Positions 1-8,985 of a stretch of 51,351 nt of DNA are shown in pieces. Every line of letters starts with the position of its first letter. Position 1 is the first letter of the stretch. Where the stretch lies: positions 1 to 51,351 of the forward strand of contig CAKQDQ010000007.1 of NCBI GenBank assembly GCA_934229335.1. The letters are read 5' to 3'. A program made the position numbers and the translations under genes. The stretch comes from an uncultured Prevotella sp. (GTDB taxonomy: Bacteria; Bacteroidota; Bacteroidia; Bacteroidales; Bacteroidaceae). The notes under the pieces are model-generated. The model saw only the letters and a program-made list of their open reading frames with translations. It did no database searches and was not told where the DNA came from.

Positions 1-188
1 GAATAGAGGCAGGTATGCCCCATCGTCGACCGGTAACACTCGTGGATGTCGGTAAAGACATTAGGGGTGTCGGTGGCGATATGCTCTATATCGTTAGGTA
101 ATGCAGCAACAAATCCAGAGCTTTCTTCCTTGTTTGACGTTGCTTCCTCGTTGTTATTTCGGTTTTTCATCGGTGCTGTGGGCAACAT
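1..188 (-). CDS. Hypothetical protein, N-terminal part only (cut by window edge)
   Basis: An open frame of 63 codons starts with ATG at 188 and runs without a stop to the window edge. It begins 3 nt after the stop of the upstream minus-strand gene, as expected for the next gene in the same operon. The visible part starts MLPTAPMKNRNNNEEATS and is polar and low in complexity, with no signal peptide or recognisable domain. A second Met at residue 7 could be the true start. I do not recognise it. It could be a chance open frame, but the tight spacing and same strand favour a real gene. Confidence 0.4.
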   Translation of the reverse strand, partial: MLPTAPMKNRNNNEEATSNKEESSGFVAALPNDIEHIATDTPNVFTDIHECYRSTMGHTCLY

Positions 189-191
189 AAT

Positions 192-761
192 CTACTTGTT
201 TAGTATATTGATAACGCTGATACCACCGTTTCGTCCAGCGACGAATGGTGTGGTATGTTCACCGTTTCTCTCTATGTAAGGCAGATAGAGTGGGTGCTCC
301 TTGATAAAACAACCAGTGATGAAGCGGTCGCCTGGGCATAGCTTACTGTTGCTGGCGGAAAGAATCTCATACTCGCTGTTGCCCAAGTATTTCAAAGTAA
401 GGAGGCGATTGGGACTCCAGCCTATCTGTATGTGGTCGCCTTTCTTAAGTTCGTTGCTGTGAATCTGCATAGCATTAAAGAAAGAAGAATTATATCTTGT
501 ACTTGTTTTGAGCCACAATACGAATTCCTCGAAGTTCTTGTGTCCGAGGTATTGTGAGAGAATGTCAAGAGAGTAGCGGCGTGTCTTATGCTTGTCGCCT
601 ACGTAACCCCACATTCTTTTTAGTGTAGAAGCTGACACAGAGTTGGGCATTGTCCTCTCAAGAAGTAGCGAAAAGCTGTCGAAGTCGGTAGTGGTTCGAA
701 GCTGTCTGCCGTACTTTTGCTCTATTAAATCCTTCAGTTCTTCTATTTCCGGTGATTCCAT
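192..761 (-). CDS. Conserved hypothetical protein, possible DNA-binding N-terminus
   Basis: A 189-residue soluble protein with no signal peptide or membrane segment. The N-terminal 90 residues are helical and charged, with a segment reading SASTLKRMWGYVGD followed by RRYSLDILSQYLGHKNFEEF. This resembles an HTH-like domain I recall from Bacteroidetes hypothetical proteins, where short helices precede a cytosolic C-terminal half. The C-terminal half (about 100-189) is beta-rich (KKGDHIQIGWSPNRLL, LKYLGNSEYEI) and may be a small barrel. It is the last full gene of the minus-strand surface-protein run, 18 nt after the BspA-like gene, so it is probably co-transcribed. A regulatory role is only a guess. 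Confidence 0.7.
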   Translation of the reverse strand: MESPEIEELKDLIEQKYGRQLRTTTDFDSFSLLLERTMPNSVSASTLKRMWGYVGDKHKTRRYSLDILSQYLGHKNFEEFVLWLKTSTRYNSSFFNAMQIHSNELKKGDHIQIGWSPNRLLTLKYLGNSEYEILSASNSKLCPGDRFITGCFIKEHPLYLPYIERNGEHTTPFVAGRNGGISVINILNK

Positions 762-779
762 AGTGCGTGTATTTTAGTG

Positions 780-2420
780 TTAAAAGGTGAGGATACTGTC
801 AAATTTTCCCCACTCCTTATGATTGATGTAGATGCGGTAACTATCTGATGGCACGTGAAGACGGCAGGAGCGACGTATGTCTTTGTTGTCGCTTGTAAAG
901 GAGTTGCTGCTGCAGACGGGCGGTATAGTGGCGTAGATGTAAATGTCTGTTAGTGCGCAACCGTCCAAAGGGTAGTCGCCTATCAACTCCATTCCGCTGC
1001 CGATATACAGCTTTTTCAGTGTGCTGTTGCCCTGAAGAATGGCTGTAGACAGCGTCTTCAGGCTGTTAGGCAGTGTTAGTTCGGTGATGTTACAGTCGGC
1101 AAAAGCTGCTTGACCTACCTCTTTCAGGTTGTCAGAAAGTTGTAACCAGTTTATATTACAGCCCTGCAAGGCGTAGTTGCCGATAGTAGTGACACTGGAA
1201 GGAAGGGTATATGTACCTCTTTTTGACATCGGAAGCCACAGCAACTTCGTCTTGTCGGCATTGAGAAGTGCACCGTCTTGGCTGCTAAAATGATTGTTGG
1301 CAGGTGACACCTTGATACTCTTCAGACTGCTACAGTGTTCAGATGGCTGTACGTTGGTGACGTTAGCAGGTATCGTAAGCTCTGTTAGTGAGCTGCAATT
1401 CTGCAGAGCATTGCGTTCTATCGTTACGGCAGTACTGGGTAATGTGATGGTAGTAAGATTAGTAAGATTGCTGAACATTCTTGTAGAGACGACATTGTCG
1501 CTGGTGAAACATGACGGAAGATAGCTGCCACCGCCACTTGTTATGGTGACGTCTGTCATGTCAAGATGCTTCAATGTTGAGGCGTATGTCTCGCTAACGA
1601 GGTGACGTAAGGTGCTGATGTCATCACCGTTCATCGGTCCGCACAGTGTAAGGGTGCTGACATCGCTGTTAGATTCTTTTTCTATTAGTTTATTGAAGGA
1701 ACCAGCCTCGTTGATGACGAAGGCGTCGCCAAGTGTTACCGTTATCGGGGTTCCGATGTTTTCACCCACTTTGTTGCGTGCAAAAGGTGTCACAGTATAT
1801 GCTGTTAGCCTCGTAAGGTCGTTGACATACACTTTCGTTGTGCCGTGTTTTGTGGGCGTCTCGGTAGCTATCACTCGTTTGTTTTCTTGCGAATTGGAGT
1901 TTGTCAGTATGCAACCACACTCTAAAATATCCTCTCCGCCGTTGTCCTCAAGATTAACTTCGATGATAAGACTTGTGGGACCTTGACCTAATATCTGTGT
2001 TTTACCGATAACTGGGCGTTCTCTTGTAAGTGTAGAAAAGGTGAGAACGTCACTTTGTTGCTGTACACGACCGTTGTCAGCAGTAAGCATATATGAATAA
2101 GTTGTAGAGGACTCCAACCCAGTAAGTGGCAGTGTGACGTCGCTGTTGATGGGTGTTACCTTCTCGCTTGTGATGTATTTGCCCTGCTCCATGTCGGTGT
2201 TTTTACCATAAACGAAGTATAGGTATGGCAGGGTTGTGGCTCCATTGTGTTCTATCTTGCCGTGTAACGTGGCACTGGTATATGTAATATCTGTGGCAGC
2301 GAGAGCCGTAATGCTTGGTTCGCGGCTTCCAGGCACACTGTCTTCAGAGCATGACGCAAGTATGAGTAATGCCGTAAACAGCTGTAAGAAAAGGGTTATG
2401 TGGTTAGAAATATGCTTCAT
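780..2420 (-). CDS. BspA-like leucine-rich-repeat lipoprotein
   Basis: Exported lipoprotein of 546 residues. The ATG at 2420 is chosen over an in-frame GTG at 2429 because it gives a compact lipoprotein signal (hydrophobic stretch then LLILASC, lipidated Cys about 24). Residues about 35-230 form fibronectin-III-like beta domains (SATLHGKI, LTGLESSTTYSYML, LTRLTAYTVTPFARN). Residues about 300-530 are LRR_5/BspA-type repeats (TTITLPSTAVTIERNALQNC, LTELTIPANV, LQLSDNLKEVGQAAFADC) ending in a VPSDSYRIY motif that commonly closes this repeat family. BspA-type proteins are outer-surface proteins, often adhesins or binding proteins. It sits in a seven-gene surface run that also contains a fimbrillin and a fimbrillin-LRR-peptidase chimera, so a shared cell-surface function is likely. 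Confidence 0.85.
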   Translation of the reverse strand: MKHISNHITLFLQLFTALLILASCSEDSVPGSREPSITALAATDITYTSATLHGKIEHNGATTLPYLYFVYGKNTDMEQGKYITSEKVTPINSDVTLPLTGLESSTTYSYMLTADNGRVQQQSDVLTFSTLTRERPVIGKTQILGQGPTSLIIEVNLEDNGGEDILECGCILTNSNSQENKRVIATETPTKHGTTKVYVNDLTRLTAYTVTPFARNKVGENIGTPITVTLGDAFVINEAGSFNKLIEKESNSDVSTLTLCGPMNGDDISTLRHLVSETYASTLKHLDMTDVTITSGGGSYLPSCFTSDNVVSTRMFSNLTNLTTITLPSTAVTIERNALQNCSSLTELTIPANVTNVQPSEHCSSLKSIKVSPANNHFSSQDGALLNADKTKLLWLPMSKRGTYTLPSSVTTIGNYALQGCNINWLQLSDNLKEVGQAAFADCNITELTLPNSLKTLSTAILQGNSTLKKLYIGSGMELIGDYPLDGCALTDIYIYATIPPVCSSNSFTSDNKDIRRSCRLHVPSDSYRIYINHKEWGKFDSILTF

Positions 2421-2527
2421 TAGTCTCACAGTGATGTTGTGTCTTACCTGTTATGTCGATTAAATTGCCTGTTGGCAAAGGGTCGTTAGCGTATAAATTT
2501 GATTCTGCTTGCAACGGAAATGTTGCT

Positions 2528-3496
2528 CTATTTGCCTATGTTTACACCTATACCGATGCTGGCTTGCCATTGTTTTCCTTTTATTGTTGTAGCAGACAAC
2601 GATGCGGAAATGCGTTTGCAAAAAAACAAAAGACCTGCTTCTGCTGCCAAACCTTTATATGTTTTGTCGCTGTTGTTAACCCATAAAGAGCCTTCTGACT
2701 GCGACAACTGCCACAGAGTAGATGCCTTTCCGTAGCCTGCTCCGTAGAAAACGTTGAGCCATGAGCATAGTCTGTGTATGGGACCTGCGGTAAATGAAAA
2801 CGAGGAATGTCGTTGTTCACCGCTGTAGTAGGGCATGATGTCACCGTTGGCAGGGTCTGTTGGCATACCTGTTTGGTCAACAGAGAAGCTTGATTCATCG
2901 CTCTTGAAGTTGCTACTAACGTGTAGAAACGCACCGTGTCGCTTGATAGCAGCCAGCATAATGCCTATCGAGGGACCGCCAGTATGCAGTGCTGCCGTGG
3001 CGAGTGCAGAGAACTTCCATGGCACTATGGGCTTTGTGGCAGTGATAGTGACGGTATCTACCTTCGTGGTAGTAATGATAATAGTGTCGCGTTTCACCGT
3101 AGTAGGCATGGAAAGTGTAAGTTCATAGCTCATGTGACTATCGAGAACGGTAGGGAATCGGTAGTCGCGCAGCACGCCGAGGGTAGGGCTTTTCAGTGTG
3201 ATGCGCTTGCTACCCTTAGGCAAGTACAGCCATATCTCGCCCACTTTGTCCTCTCTTCTGACAATACCTAACGGTGTAGAGAACGCGAAATCAGCGGGAG
3301 CCTGCACCTTGAGCAGTGCGCAAGCGTCGCCGTTGAGGTCGTTTACTGGCGTGATGAAGGCTGTAACGTCGTTAGGAAGGGTACGAAAGCCCTTCACACT
3401 GAACTGTTGTGCCTGTACAGTCTGAATGTTACCTAACAGCAAAGTGATAACGATAACCGATGCTATGGCTATGGAGTGTAGTGTAAAGTGCTTCAT
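2528..3496 (-). CDS. Exported protein, PEGA-like N-terminus and possible outer-membrane C-terminus
   Basis: A 322-residue protein with a clear signal peptide ending VQAQQ (cleavage near residue 29). The region about 30-130 is beta-rich (DACALLKVQAPADFAF, EIWLYLPKGSKRITLKSP), a pattern seen in PEGA-like domains of Bacteroidetes. A Thr/Val linker follows (VKRDTIIITTTKVDTVTI). Residues about 160-322 contain alternating aromatic/glycine strands (FHVS, FSFTAGPIHRL, NVFYGAGYGKAS) and end in GIGVNIGK, compatible with a small outer-membrane barrel. It follows the NTF2-like gene by 19 nt and precedes the BspA-like gene by about 107 nt in the same run. The function is unknown; the barrel assignment is inference. 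Confidence 0.7.
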   Translation of the reverse strand: MKHFTLHSIAIASVIVITLLLGNIQTVQAQQFSVKGFRTLPNDVTAFITPVNDLNGDACALLKVQAPADFAFSTPLGIVRREDKVGEIWLYLPKGSKRITLKSPTLGVLRDYRFPTVLDSHMSYELTLSMPTTVKRDTIIITTTKVDTVTITATKPIVPWKFSALATAALHTGGPSIGIMLAAIKRHGAFLHVSSNFKSDESSFSVDQTGMPTDPANGDIMPYYSGEQRHSSFSFTAGPIHRLCSWLNVFYGAGYGKASTLWQLSQSEGSLWVNNSDKTYKGLAAEAGLLFFCKRISASLSATTIKGKQWQASIGIGVNIGK

Positions 3497-3515
3497 AAAT
3501 AGGTGCGTTTTGTGG

Positions 3516-4556
3516 TTATTCTAAGTTAAAATCCTGTATTCCAATGACGTCGTTGCTGCCCTTTACCACTGTTGATGGTTGCCAAGTGCGTACGTGAATG
3601 AGAGGCATTGAAGGATTACGGAAGTCCCATAACAGGAAGAGGTAGCCATCGTCAGAGTAGTTATCGGTCTTATACTGTTGGCGAAGTGTAACGCCATAGA
3701 TGCCGTCGAGGGTGGGATGTCGCCTTATTTTGAAGTCGCTGAACTTCATATTAATGGCTTTATTAGCCGCGAAAGTGGCGGTGAGACGCTGCAGATACTC
3801 GTATTTCGTGCGTATAGCGTATGTTACTCGTTCGCCTCCAGCAATACCAGCGGTGGCATCTTCCGTCTTAGTCTTTACCACATTGCCAACAATTATCAAC
3901 GCTTTGTCGCTGAAAACCTGTTGCAAGAAGTCCACATCTTTGGTGGTATATGCCGTTCGGAAGTGCTCGCAGTAGTTGAGAATGACGCGACGTCGCGATG
4001 CGTCCGTCTCCTCCAGTTTGCCCGATAGCACCTTAGAAGCTTCCTGAAAGAAGGGGTTTCCGTGGGCAATCTGGCGCAAGTCGGTAGGCTTACCGATGTT
4101 GACAGAGCTTTTTACCGCTGTCTTTGTAGTGCTCTTGGCTTGCGTTTGCTGTGCGTTAGCATCGTTATTGTTAAACATCACAGTTTTGTTCTCATCGTTC
4201 ACGTGTGTGGCAATGGCTGTTTCGGCAGCCAGAAAGCAGTTGCCATTAATGTCAATATATCCCATTCTACCCGTAGTGATATTCCTAAAGACAAGCTGTC
4301 CACCTTGATATGTGCTGGCAAGCACGCTATTTCGCACAGGAATGTTGAAGAGCTTGTTGCCCTCTTCATCTTCAACAGTGAAGAGAGTGTCCCCCTTGTC
4401 GTTGACGAGTGCTACGAGTTGTCGGTGTTCATTGATGCCGTATGCCACCCGTTTTAGCTCGTTTCCTGCTGTAGCGTGTGGCAAACAGTGCAACACGACA
4501 GCCGCAATAGCTAACAGAAAGAACGTAAATAACAGTATGCTCAATGTTTTTTTCAT
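3516..4556 (-). CDS. Exported or anchored protein with NTF2-like C-terminal domain
   Basis: A 346-residue protein. Residues 1-24 form an N-terminal hydrophobic segment (LFTFFLLAIAAVVLH) that is either a signal anchor or a signal peptide. Residues about 35-110 have short beta repeats like WG repeats (ALVNDKGDTLFTV, MGYIDINGNCFL). After a polar linker (about 120-160), residues about 180-330 look like an NTF2/SnoaL-like fold: an initial helix (RRVILNYCEHFRTAYTTKDVDFL), strands (DKALIIVGNV, GIYGVTLRQQYKTD) and a final strand pair (GYLFLLWDFRN, PLIHVRTWQP). No catalytic residues are obvious. It lies 29 nt after the fimbrillin gene, so it may assist assembly or surface display of the fimbrillin products, but this rests on neighbourhood only. 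Confidence 0.65.
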   Translation of the reverse strand: MKKTLSILLFTFFLLAIAAVVLHCLPHATAGNELKRVAYGINEHRQLVALVNDKGDTLFTVEDEEGNKLFNIPVRNSVLASTYQGGQLVFRNITTGRMGYIDINGNCFLAAETAIATHVNDENKTVMFNNNDANAQQTQAKSTTKTAVKSSVNIGKPTDLRQIAHGNPFFQEASKVLSGKLEETDASRRRVILNYCEHFRTAYTTKDVDFLQQVFSDKALIIVGNVVKTKTEDATAGIAGGERVTYAIRTKYEYLQRLTATFAANKAINMKFSDFKIRRHPTLDGIYGVTLRQQYKTDNYSDDGYLFLLWDFRNPSMPLIHVRTWQPSTVVKGSNDVIGIQDFNLE

Positions 4557-4585
4557 TATAATCCTTTATCTGTCAGTTACGTTAT

Positions 4586-5458
4586 TTACCAGTTTTCAGT
4601 TATCGCTCCAATCTCTATCTTAATCTGTTCTGGGCTACTTGGTATGACGATATTTACGGTATGGTTCATGCCTTTTTTAAAGACGAACTTGCTTTCAAAT
4701 AGATAGCTCACGCCGTTCATCTCTATTTCTATCAACGGAACGCGTGTGTCCAGTCTCTGCGGAACTACTATTGCCTCGTAGGTATAGGCGTTTTTCTGCC
4801 TTGCTTTGATAGTATTCGTCGCCACTTTCTGCTTCTTTGTCGCTGTGCCAGAGATGAAGTCCATGGTGGCTTGCGTCACAGTGTTGTGTATATATACCTT
4901 TGCGTCTGTTGGCAAGTCACCCTCATAGTCCACGCTCTTTATCAACCTGATGGTCACTTTACTCATTACATGACCAAAGACAAGTCTGATGGGAGACTGC
5001 AAGTCACTGTAGTTCGTGTGACGGGCGTACATAATGTCGCTTGCGGTATAGTCCTTCCACTGGCTCTGGTCAGTCTTAACCTCAACGCCCATATCCTCTA
5101 TTGACGTAACTGAGGTGTACGGATAATAGGCGTATACATTATAGTTGCCGTTGTCAAGAAACAGCTTTTGTGACGCATTCCATGTGTTACCGTCGTATGT
5201 AAGAGCCTCGTTGTTAATCTCATTGCCACTCGGTTCCAGTGTTGTGCCAGCCTTGCAAATGTACAATCCAATTCTGTCGCCCTGCTCAAAGTCATACTCC
5301 GTTGCGCGTGAAAGGGCTGAAGGGTGTACTATATTGAAAGACAAAGCATGACGATTCCCTTCAGCCAGCGATGCCGTTCCAGCGTCATCAGAACACGATA
5401 GACACGTGGCGGTGACACAAATGGTGAGTATATATAATATAATGTATATTCTTCTCAT
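4586..5458 (-). CDS. Fimbrillin family (Mfa-like) lipoprotein
   Basis: A 290-residue lipoprotein with lipobox ATCLSC (Cys about 22). The mature start resembles fimbrillins: a beta strand (HALSFNIVHPSALSRATEYD) with an Arg at about 51, then FEQGDRIGLYICK, a Trp-containing NTWNASQKLFLDNG and the hallmark NVYAYYPY. A second domain follows (IRLVFGHVMSKVTIRL, about 155-290). This order matches the FimA/Mfa-like fimbrillin families of Bacteroidales, which build fimbriae through lipoprotein precursors; whether Arg cleavage and strand exchange occur here is inferred from the family. It sits 47 nt downstream of the fimbrillin-LRR-peptidase chimera, whose N-terminus carries the same domain, so the two could be stalk and tip or anchor components of one structure. 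Confidence 0.85.
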   Translation of the reverse strand: MRRIYIILYILTICVTATCLSCSDDAGTASLAEGNRHALSFNIVHPSALSRATEYDFEQGDRIGLYICKAGTTLEPSGNEINNEALTYDGNTWNASQKLFLDNGNYNVYAYYPYTSVTSIEDMGVEVKTDQSQWKDYTASDIMYARHTNYSDLQSPIRLVFGHVMSKVTIRLIKSVDYEGDLPTDAKVYIHNTVTQATMDFISGTATKKQKVATNTIKARQKNAYTYEAIVVPQRLDTRVPLIEIEMNGVSYLFESKFVFKKGMNHTVNIVIPSSPEQIKIEIGAITENW

Positions 5459-5505
5459 CTTTATTTTTTAGAATATCGGTGTGGGTTTATTGTCTTCTTG
5501 CAAAT

Positions 5506-8500
5506 TTATCTCGCTCTCTTACGTGTTGGACTACCTTTAATAATCGTAGGATGTGAGTGCGTTTTATTAGAAGAGACAGCCACATTGCGTGCTATACCCC
5601 TTGTTTGCGACACGGCATTACGTTTATCATGCGCTACGAAGTCCTCGAAAGAAAATACCTCTCCAGCATATTCCTTAATGCGTTTTACTATCAGTTCGCG
5701 GCTTATAGCATTGTGATAAGGAATGTATTTGCTCATGCACGACGTCAGTTCAGAACGGAATACGCCTTTAGAGTGCATCGCAGCGCCCTCGTATATGTCA
5801 ACGATGTCGTTGTATCTACTGTCAGAAAGCAGGTGACTCCAAGGCACACTCTGCGCTTTTCCCGTCAGAGAGATATTCTGATACCATCCGAAAGACTGGG
5901 CATATTTAATGGTATTGTCGTGCGAACAGCAAGTACAGTTACACATATCTATATACGAACTGTGCATAATCATCTCGTCGGCAAGCTTTCCGAAGCCATG
6001 TCCTCCAGCCTCATGTTGCACGAATCCTCGTGTGTCGTAAGGGTATTCCTCCTTGCTCTTCGGGCAAATCGCAATTGTAGAGCCATCTTCCCAGATGTAA
6101 GTTCTGCCGTGATACTCGTCCGTATTAGGTATGAGGATAACGAGAGTCTGCTGTATGTTAGAGCCGTTTACAGTAGGAGCGTTCTGCACATACTTTATCA
6201 AGCTGTTATAATCACAGGCAATCTCCTTGCTTGCAGTGGCGATAGATGAGAATCTGTTGTCAATCTTCTTATTCGTAGTGCTAATGCCCGACTCAGTAGA
6301 TGGTGTTATTGCCGTGTAGACATTAAAGTAATCGCGATAGGTAGTGTATGGTTCTATGCCAAAGAAATATGTCATGGCGTTGTTGATGTCGTTCATGTAA
6401 TCGCCATTTTTTATCTCTGTTGCGGTGTAACCGTCACCTAACAGTACAATGTTAATGCCTCCGTTATTTCCCTTTGTCGCCTTTTGCAGCGTCAGGAACT
6501 CGTCAGAATCATATCTATAGTCATGCTGTTGTACCGCCACATTATAGGTGTATGGCTTATCTTTCAGCTTCAATACGATTTCACCGTTTCTGTCTCCGCT
6601 TCCCTTCGTCAGCTGTTCAATGGTCACTTGTAGTTCAGCGTTGCCCGAACCGCTGCTCTTTGACAGCGTACACCATTCAGGTTTGCTCATCACTTCCCAT
6701 TCTCCCTCAGCGCGAACGTTCATAGAGTGTGTACTCTTCTTGTTTAGAACATCGTATGTTTGCGGTGAGCATGCCAATTCATGATGCACCGTTATGTTCT
6801 TGAAGTCACGCCAAACGTTTGCCGTCTTGTATGAGTTAAGCGCGGCGTCAGGCACTTCTAACGTTACCCCTTGCATAGAAATGTCATTGAAAGAAGTGTT
6901 GTCGACCCTTGGCGGCTCTTGACTTTGCGAAACAATCGTCTTGATGTTATAGCAGGCACAGAATGAGTAGGCAGAGATAGTGTTAAGATTCTCTGGCAGT
7001 ATAACGCTTGTAATGCTGCTACATTCACGAAATGCGTTCTGTGGAATCACCTCTATACCTTCAGGAATCTCCAGTGTTCCTGTAAGCTTACTGCATCGAT
7101 CGAATGCTCCAACGCCAAGAATCACCAAGTTCTCTGGCAGTTTAAGCGTACCAGAAAAACCGTTAGCCACGAACGCGTGTGCCTTAATTGCAGTTATAGA
7201 CTTAGGCAGATTCAGCTCGCCCTTAAAGTTATTAAAGCCAAAAGCGTTTTCTCCTATGGTGTTAAGACCTTCAGGCAATGTCAGCGTTCCGTTAAAGTTG
7301 GTGCAGTTAAAAGCCCTATCCCTTATATCTTTTACCTTATCGGGAATCACTAAGTCGCCAGTTAGTCTACTACAGTCACTGAATGTTGCAGACTCGATAT
7401 ATTCTAAATCGTTCGGTAATGTGAGATTACCATACAGCCCTTCGCAACTCTGAAAAGCGCAGCTCCCTAAGACCTTGAGCGACTGTGGCAGTATCAGCTC
7501 GCAGTTAAATTGGCAACCGTCAAAGACTCTGGTGTCTATTTTCTCCAATGTGTTGGGTAAAGTCAGAACGCCATTGAGTGAAGAACACTCCGCGAAAGCC
7601 CCGTCATATATTTCTTTCACACCCTCAGGGATAGTCAATGAGCCTGTTAGATTCGGGCATTTATAAAATGCGAAGTTCGCTATACCTTTCAAAGAGTCGG
7701 GCAATATGATTCGTTGCAGTCCCTCGTGTCCGTATAGTGCGGAATATGGCATATAGTCATTTATGTACTTGATATTTGTTGCGGGAGCCACCCCTGGGCA
7801 CTCTTTGTTGTAAACCCTCGTCTCTTTCAAGTTCAATGCCTGTAGTCCCTTCATGTCCGAGCAGATAAAAGCGAAATCTTTTCCGTTCATTTCGCCCTTA
7901 ATCTTCAGGTTTTTTATGTTAGCGTAGTCCTTAAAATGCGCCTTTATGGAATCAGCAAAATGTCCTTGCTGAGATGTTACCACGAGATATTCCTTAGCTG
8001 TTCCATCGTGACTTACAAGGTCATTCTCCCATGGTGAAATGCTTTCGCTGACGAGAGATAGTGCATACTGTCCGTCGTTTCCTTTCTTGTCAATACGTAT
8101 GGTGAAGTTCATCATCATCTTCTCTACATACGTAAAGTCGGCGTTCTTAGCGAACTTATATGGTTTTCCTCCTATTGTTATGCTGAACAGTGTCGTACCT
8201 GCCGCCACAGTCTGAGGCACAACGATAGCTCTCCACTCGTTGTCAATGTGTGAAGGTATTGTAGCCGTGTTCTCAATGTTGCCGTCAGGTGTCACCTTAC
8301 CATCGCGGAGGTCAATCTTCGCCTTTCTTATCAGGTTAGAGGCGAGTACATTCTTCTCTAACGTCTCCCACTCTCCGCTGTTAAATCCCGTGCCTTCTGT
8401 TAGTGTAACGCGCAGGTTTGACATACGGTGTTCCATCGAAAGGTGTATCGTACTCGATGTAGGGGCAATGTCAGTAGCCTTTCCCCACAGGAAGTCACTT

Positions 8501-8961
8501 GCTTCATAACCGCCCATACTGCCATTCTCCGTAGGCAGACTCTGGTCACGCTGCACGGTGAAAGCGTATTCTTCAATAGTGTTAGGAGCAGCATAGGGAT
8601 AGTAACCATACACGTCAATATGCGTAACCTTATCCTTCCAGTACAGGTTTTTAGCCGCGTTCCATTTATTGTTAGCTTCGTCAAAGGTCAGCCTTACATT
8701 GTCAGCGTTGTTGCCATTCCCCAGTAAAGTGCCAGGAACAGTACCTTTATAGTCAACGATATATACGCCTATCATGTCGCCATCGGCAAACCCTTGGTCG
8801 TTAACCCTTGTCATAGCCACCTGTTCTATGTCGCTTGCCAAATGAATCTCTCCTCCGCTTCCAGGCTTAGCGGACCCGAACATATCATCGTCAGAGCACG
8901 CTGCCGTAAACAGAGTGCCCAGCAAGAGGCATAAAATCTTTATCGTTAGTGTCTTCTTCAT
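5506..8961 (-). CDS. Fimbrillin-like / BspA LRR / BACON / M64-type metallopeptidase chimera
   Basis: A 1151-residue lipoprotein (lipobox FTAACS, Cys about 22). Visible order: a fimbrillin-like domain (about 30-320; VAMTRVNDQGFADGDMIGVYI, VYGYYPYAAPN); LRR_5/BspA repeats (about 340-720; GSLTIPEGVKEIYDGAFAEC and many similar units); a BACON-like beta domain (about 725-815; EWEVMSKPEWCTLSKSSG); and a Zn-peptidase domain resembling family M64 (about 830-1110; NIVLLGDGYTATE, then HEAGGHGFGKLADE at 983-996). The putative Zn site is HExxxH (H983, E984, H988) rather than the canonical HExxH, so catalysis is likely but not certain. M64 members are IgA-type or surface peptidases in Bacteroidetes. It is the largest gene of the surface operon. 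A protease displayed on an adhesive fimbria-like scaffold is a reasonable inference. Confidence 0.85.
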   Translation of the reverse strand: MKKTLTIKILCLLLGTLFTAACSDDDMFGSAKPGSGGEIHLASDIEQVAMTRVNDQGFADGDMIGVYIVDYKGTVPGTLLGNGNNADNVRLTFDEANNKWNAAKNLYWKDKVTHIDVYGYYPYAAPNTIEEYAFTVQRDQSLPTENGSMGGYEASDFLWGKATDIAPTSSTIHLSMEHRMSNLRVTLTEGTGFNSGEWETLEKNVLASNLIRKAKIDLRDGKVTPDGNIENTATIPSHIDNEWRAIVVPQTVAAGTTLFSITIGGKPYKFAKNADFTYVEKMMMNFTIRIDKKGNDGQYALSLVSESISPWENDLVSHDGTAKEYLVVTSQQGHFADSIKAHFKDYANIKNLKIKGEMNGKDFAFICSDMKGLQALNLKETRVYNKECPGVAPATNIKYINDYMPYSALYGHEGLQRIILPDSLKGIANFAFYKCPNLTGSLTIPEGVKEIYDGAFAECSSLNGVLTLPNTLEKIDTRVFDGCQFNCELILPQSLKVLGSCAFQSCEGLYGNLTLPNDLEYIESATFSDCSRLTGDLVIPDKVKDIRDRAFNCTNFNGTLTLPEGLNTIGENAFGFNNFKGELNLPKSITAIKAHAFVANGFSGTLKLPENLVILGVGAFDRCSKLTGTLEIPEGIEVIPQNAFRECSSITSVILPENLNTISAYSFCACYNIKTIVSQSQEPPRVDNTSFNDISMQGVTLEVPDAALNSYKTANVWRDFKNITVHHELACSPQTYDVLNKKSTHSMNVRAEGEWEVMSKPEWCTLSKSSGSGNAELQVTIEQLTKGSGDRNGEIVLKLKDKPYTYNVAVQQHDYRYDSDEFLTLQKATKGNNGGINIVLLGDGYTATEIKNGDYMNDINNAMTYFFGIEPYTTYRDYFNVYTAITPSTESGISTTNKKIDNRFSSIATASKEIACDYNSLIKYVQNAPTVNGSNIQQTLVILIPNTDEYHGRTYIWEDGSTIAICPKSKEEYPYDTRGFVQHEAGGHGFGKLADEMIMHSSYIDMCNCTCCSHDNTIKYAQSFGWYQNISLTGKAQSVPWSHLLSDSRYNDIVDIYEGAAMHSKGVFRSELTSCMSKYIPYHNAISRELIVKRIKEYAGEVFSFEDFVAHDKRNAVSQTRGIARNVAVSSNKTHSHPTIIKGSPTRKRAR

Positions 8962-8985
8962 TAGTCAGTAGTATGCTATATGATT

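Noticed and set aside
5557..6249. Plus-strand open frame of 230 codons
   Set aside because: Antisense to the M64-like domain; the opposite strand has motifs and a much longer frame.
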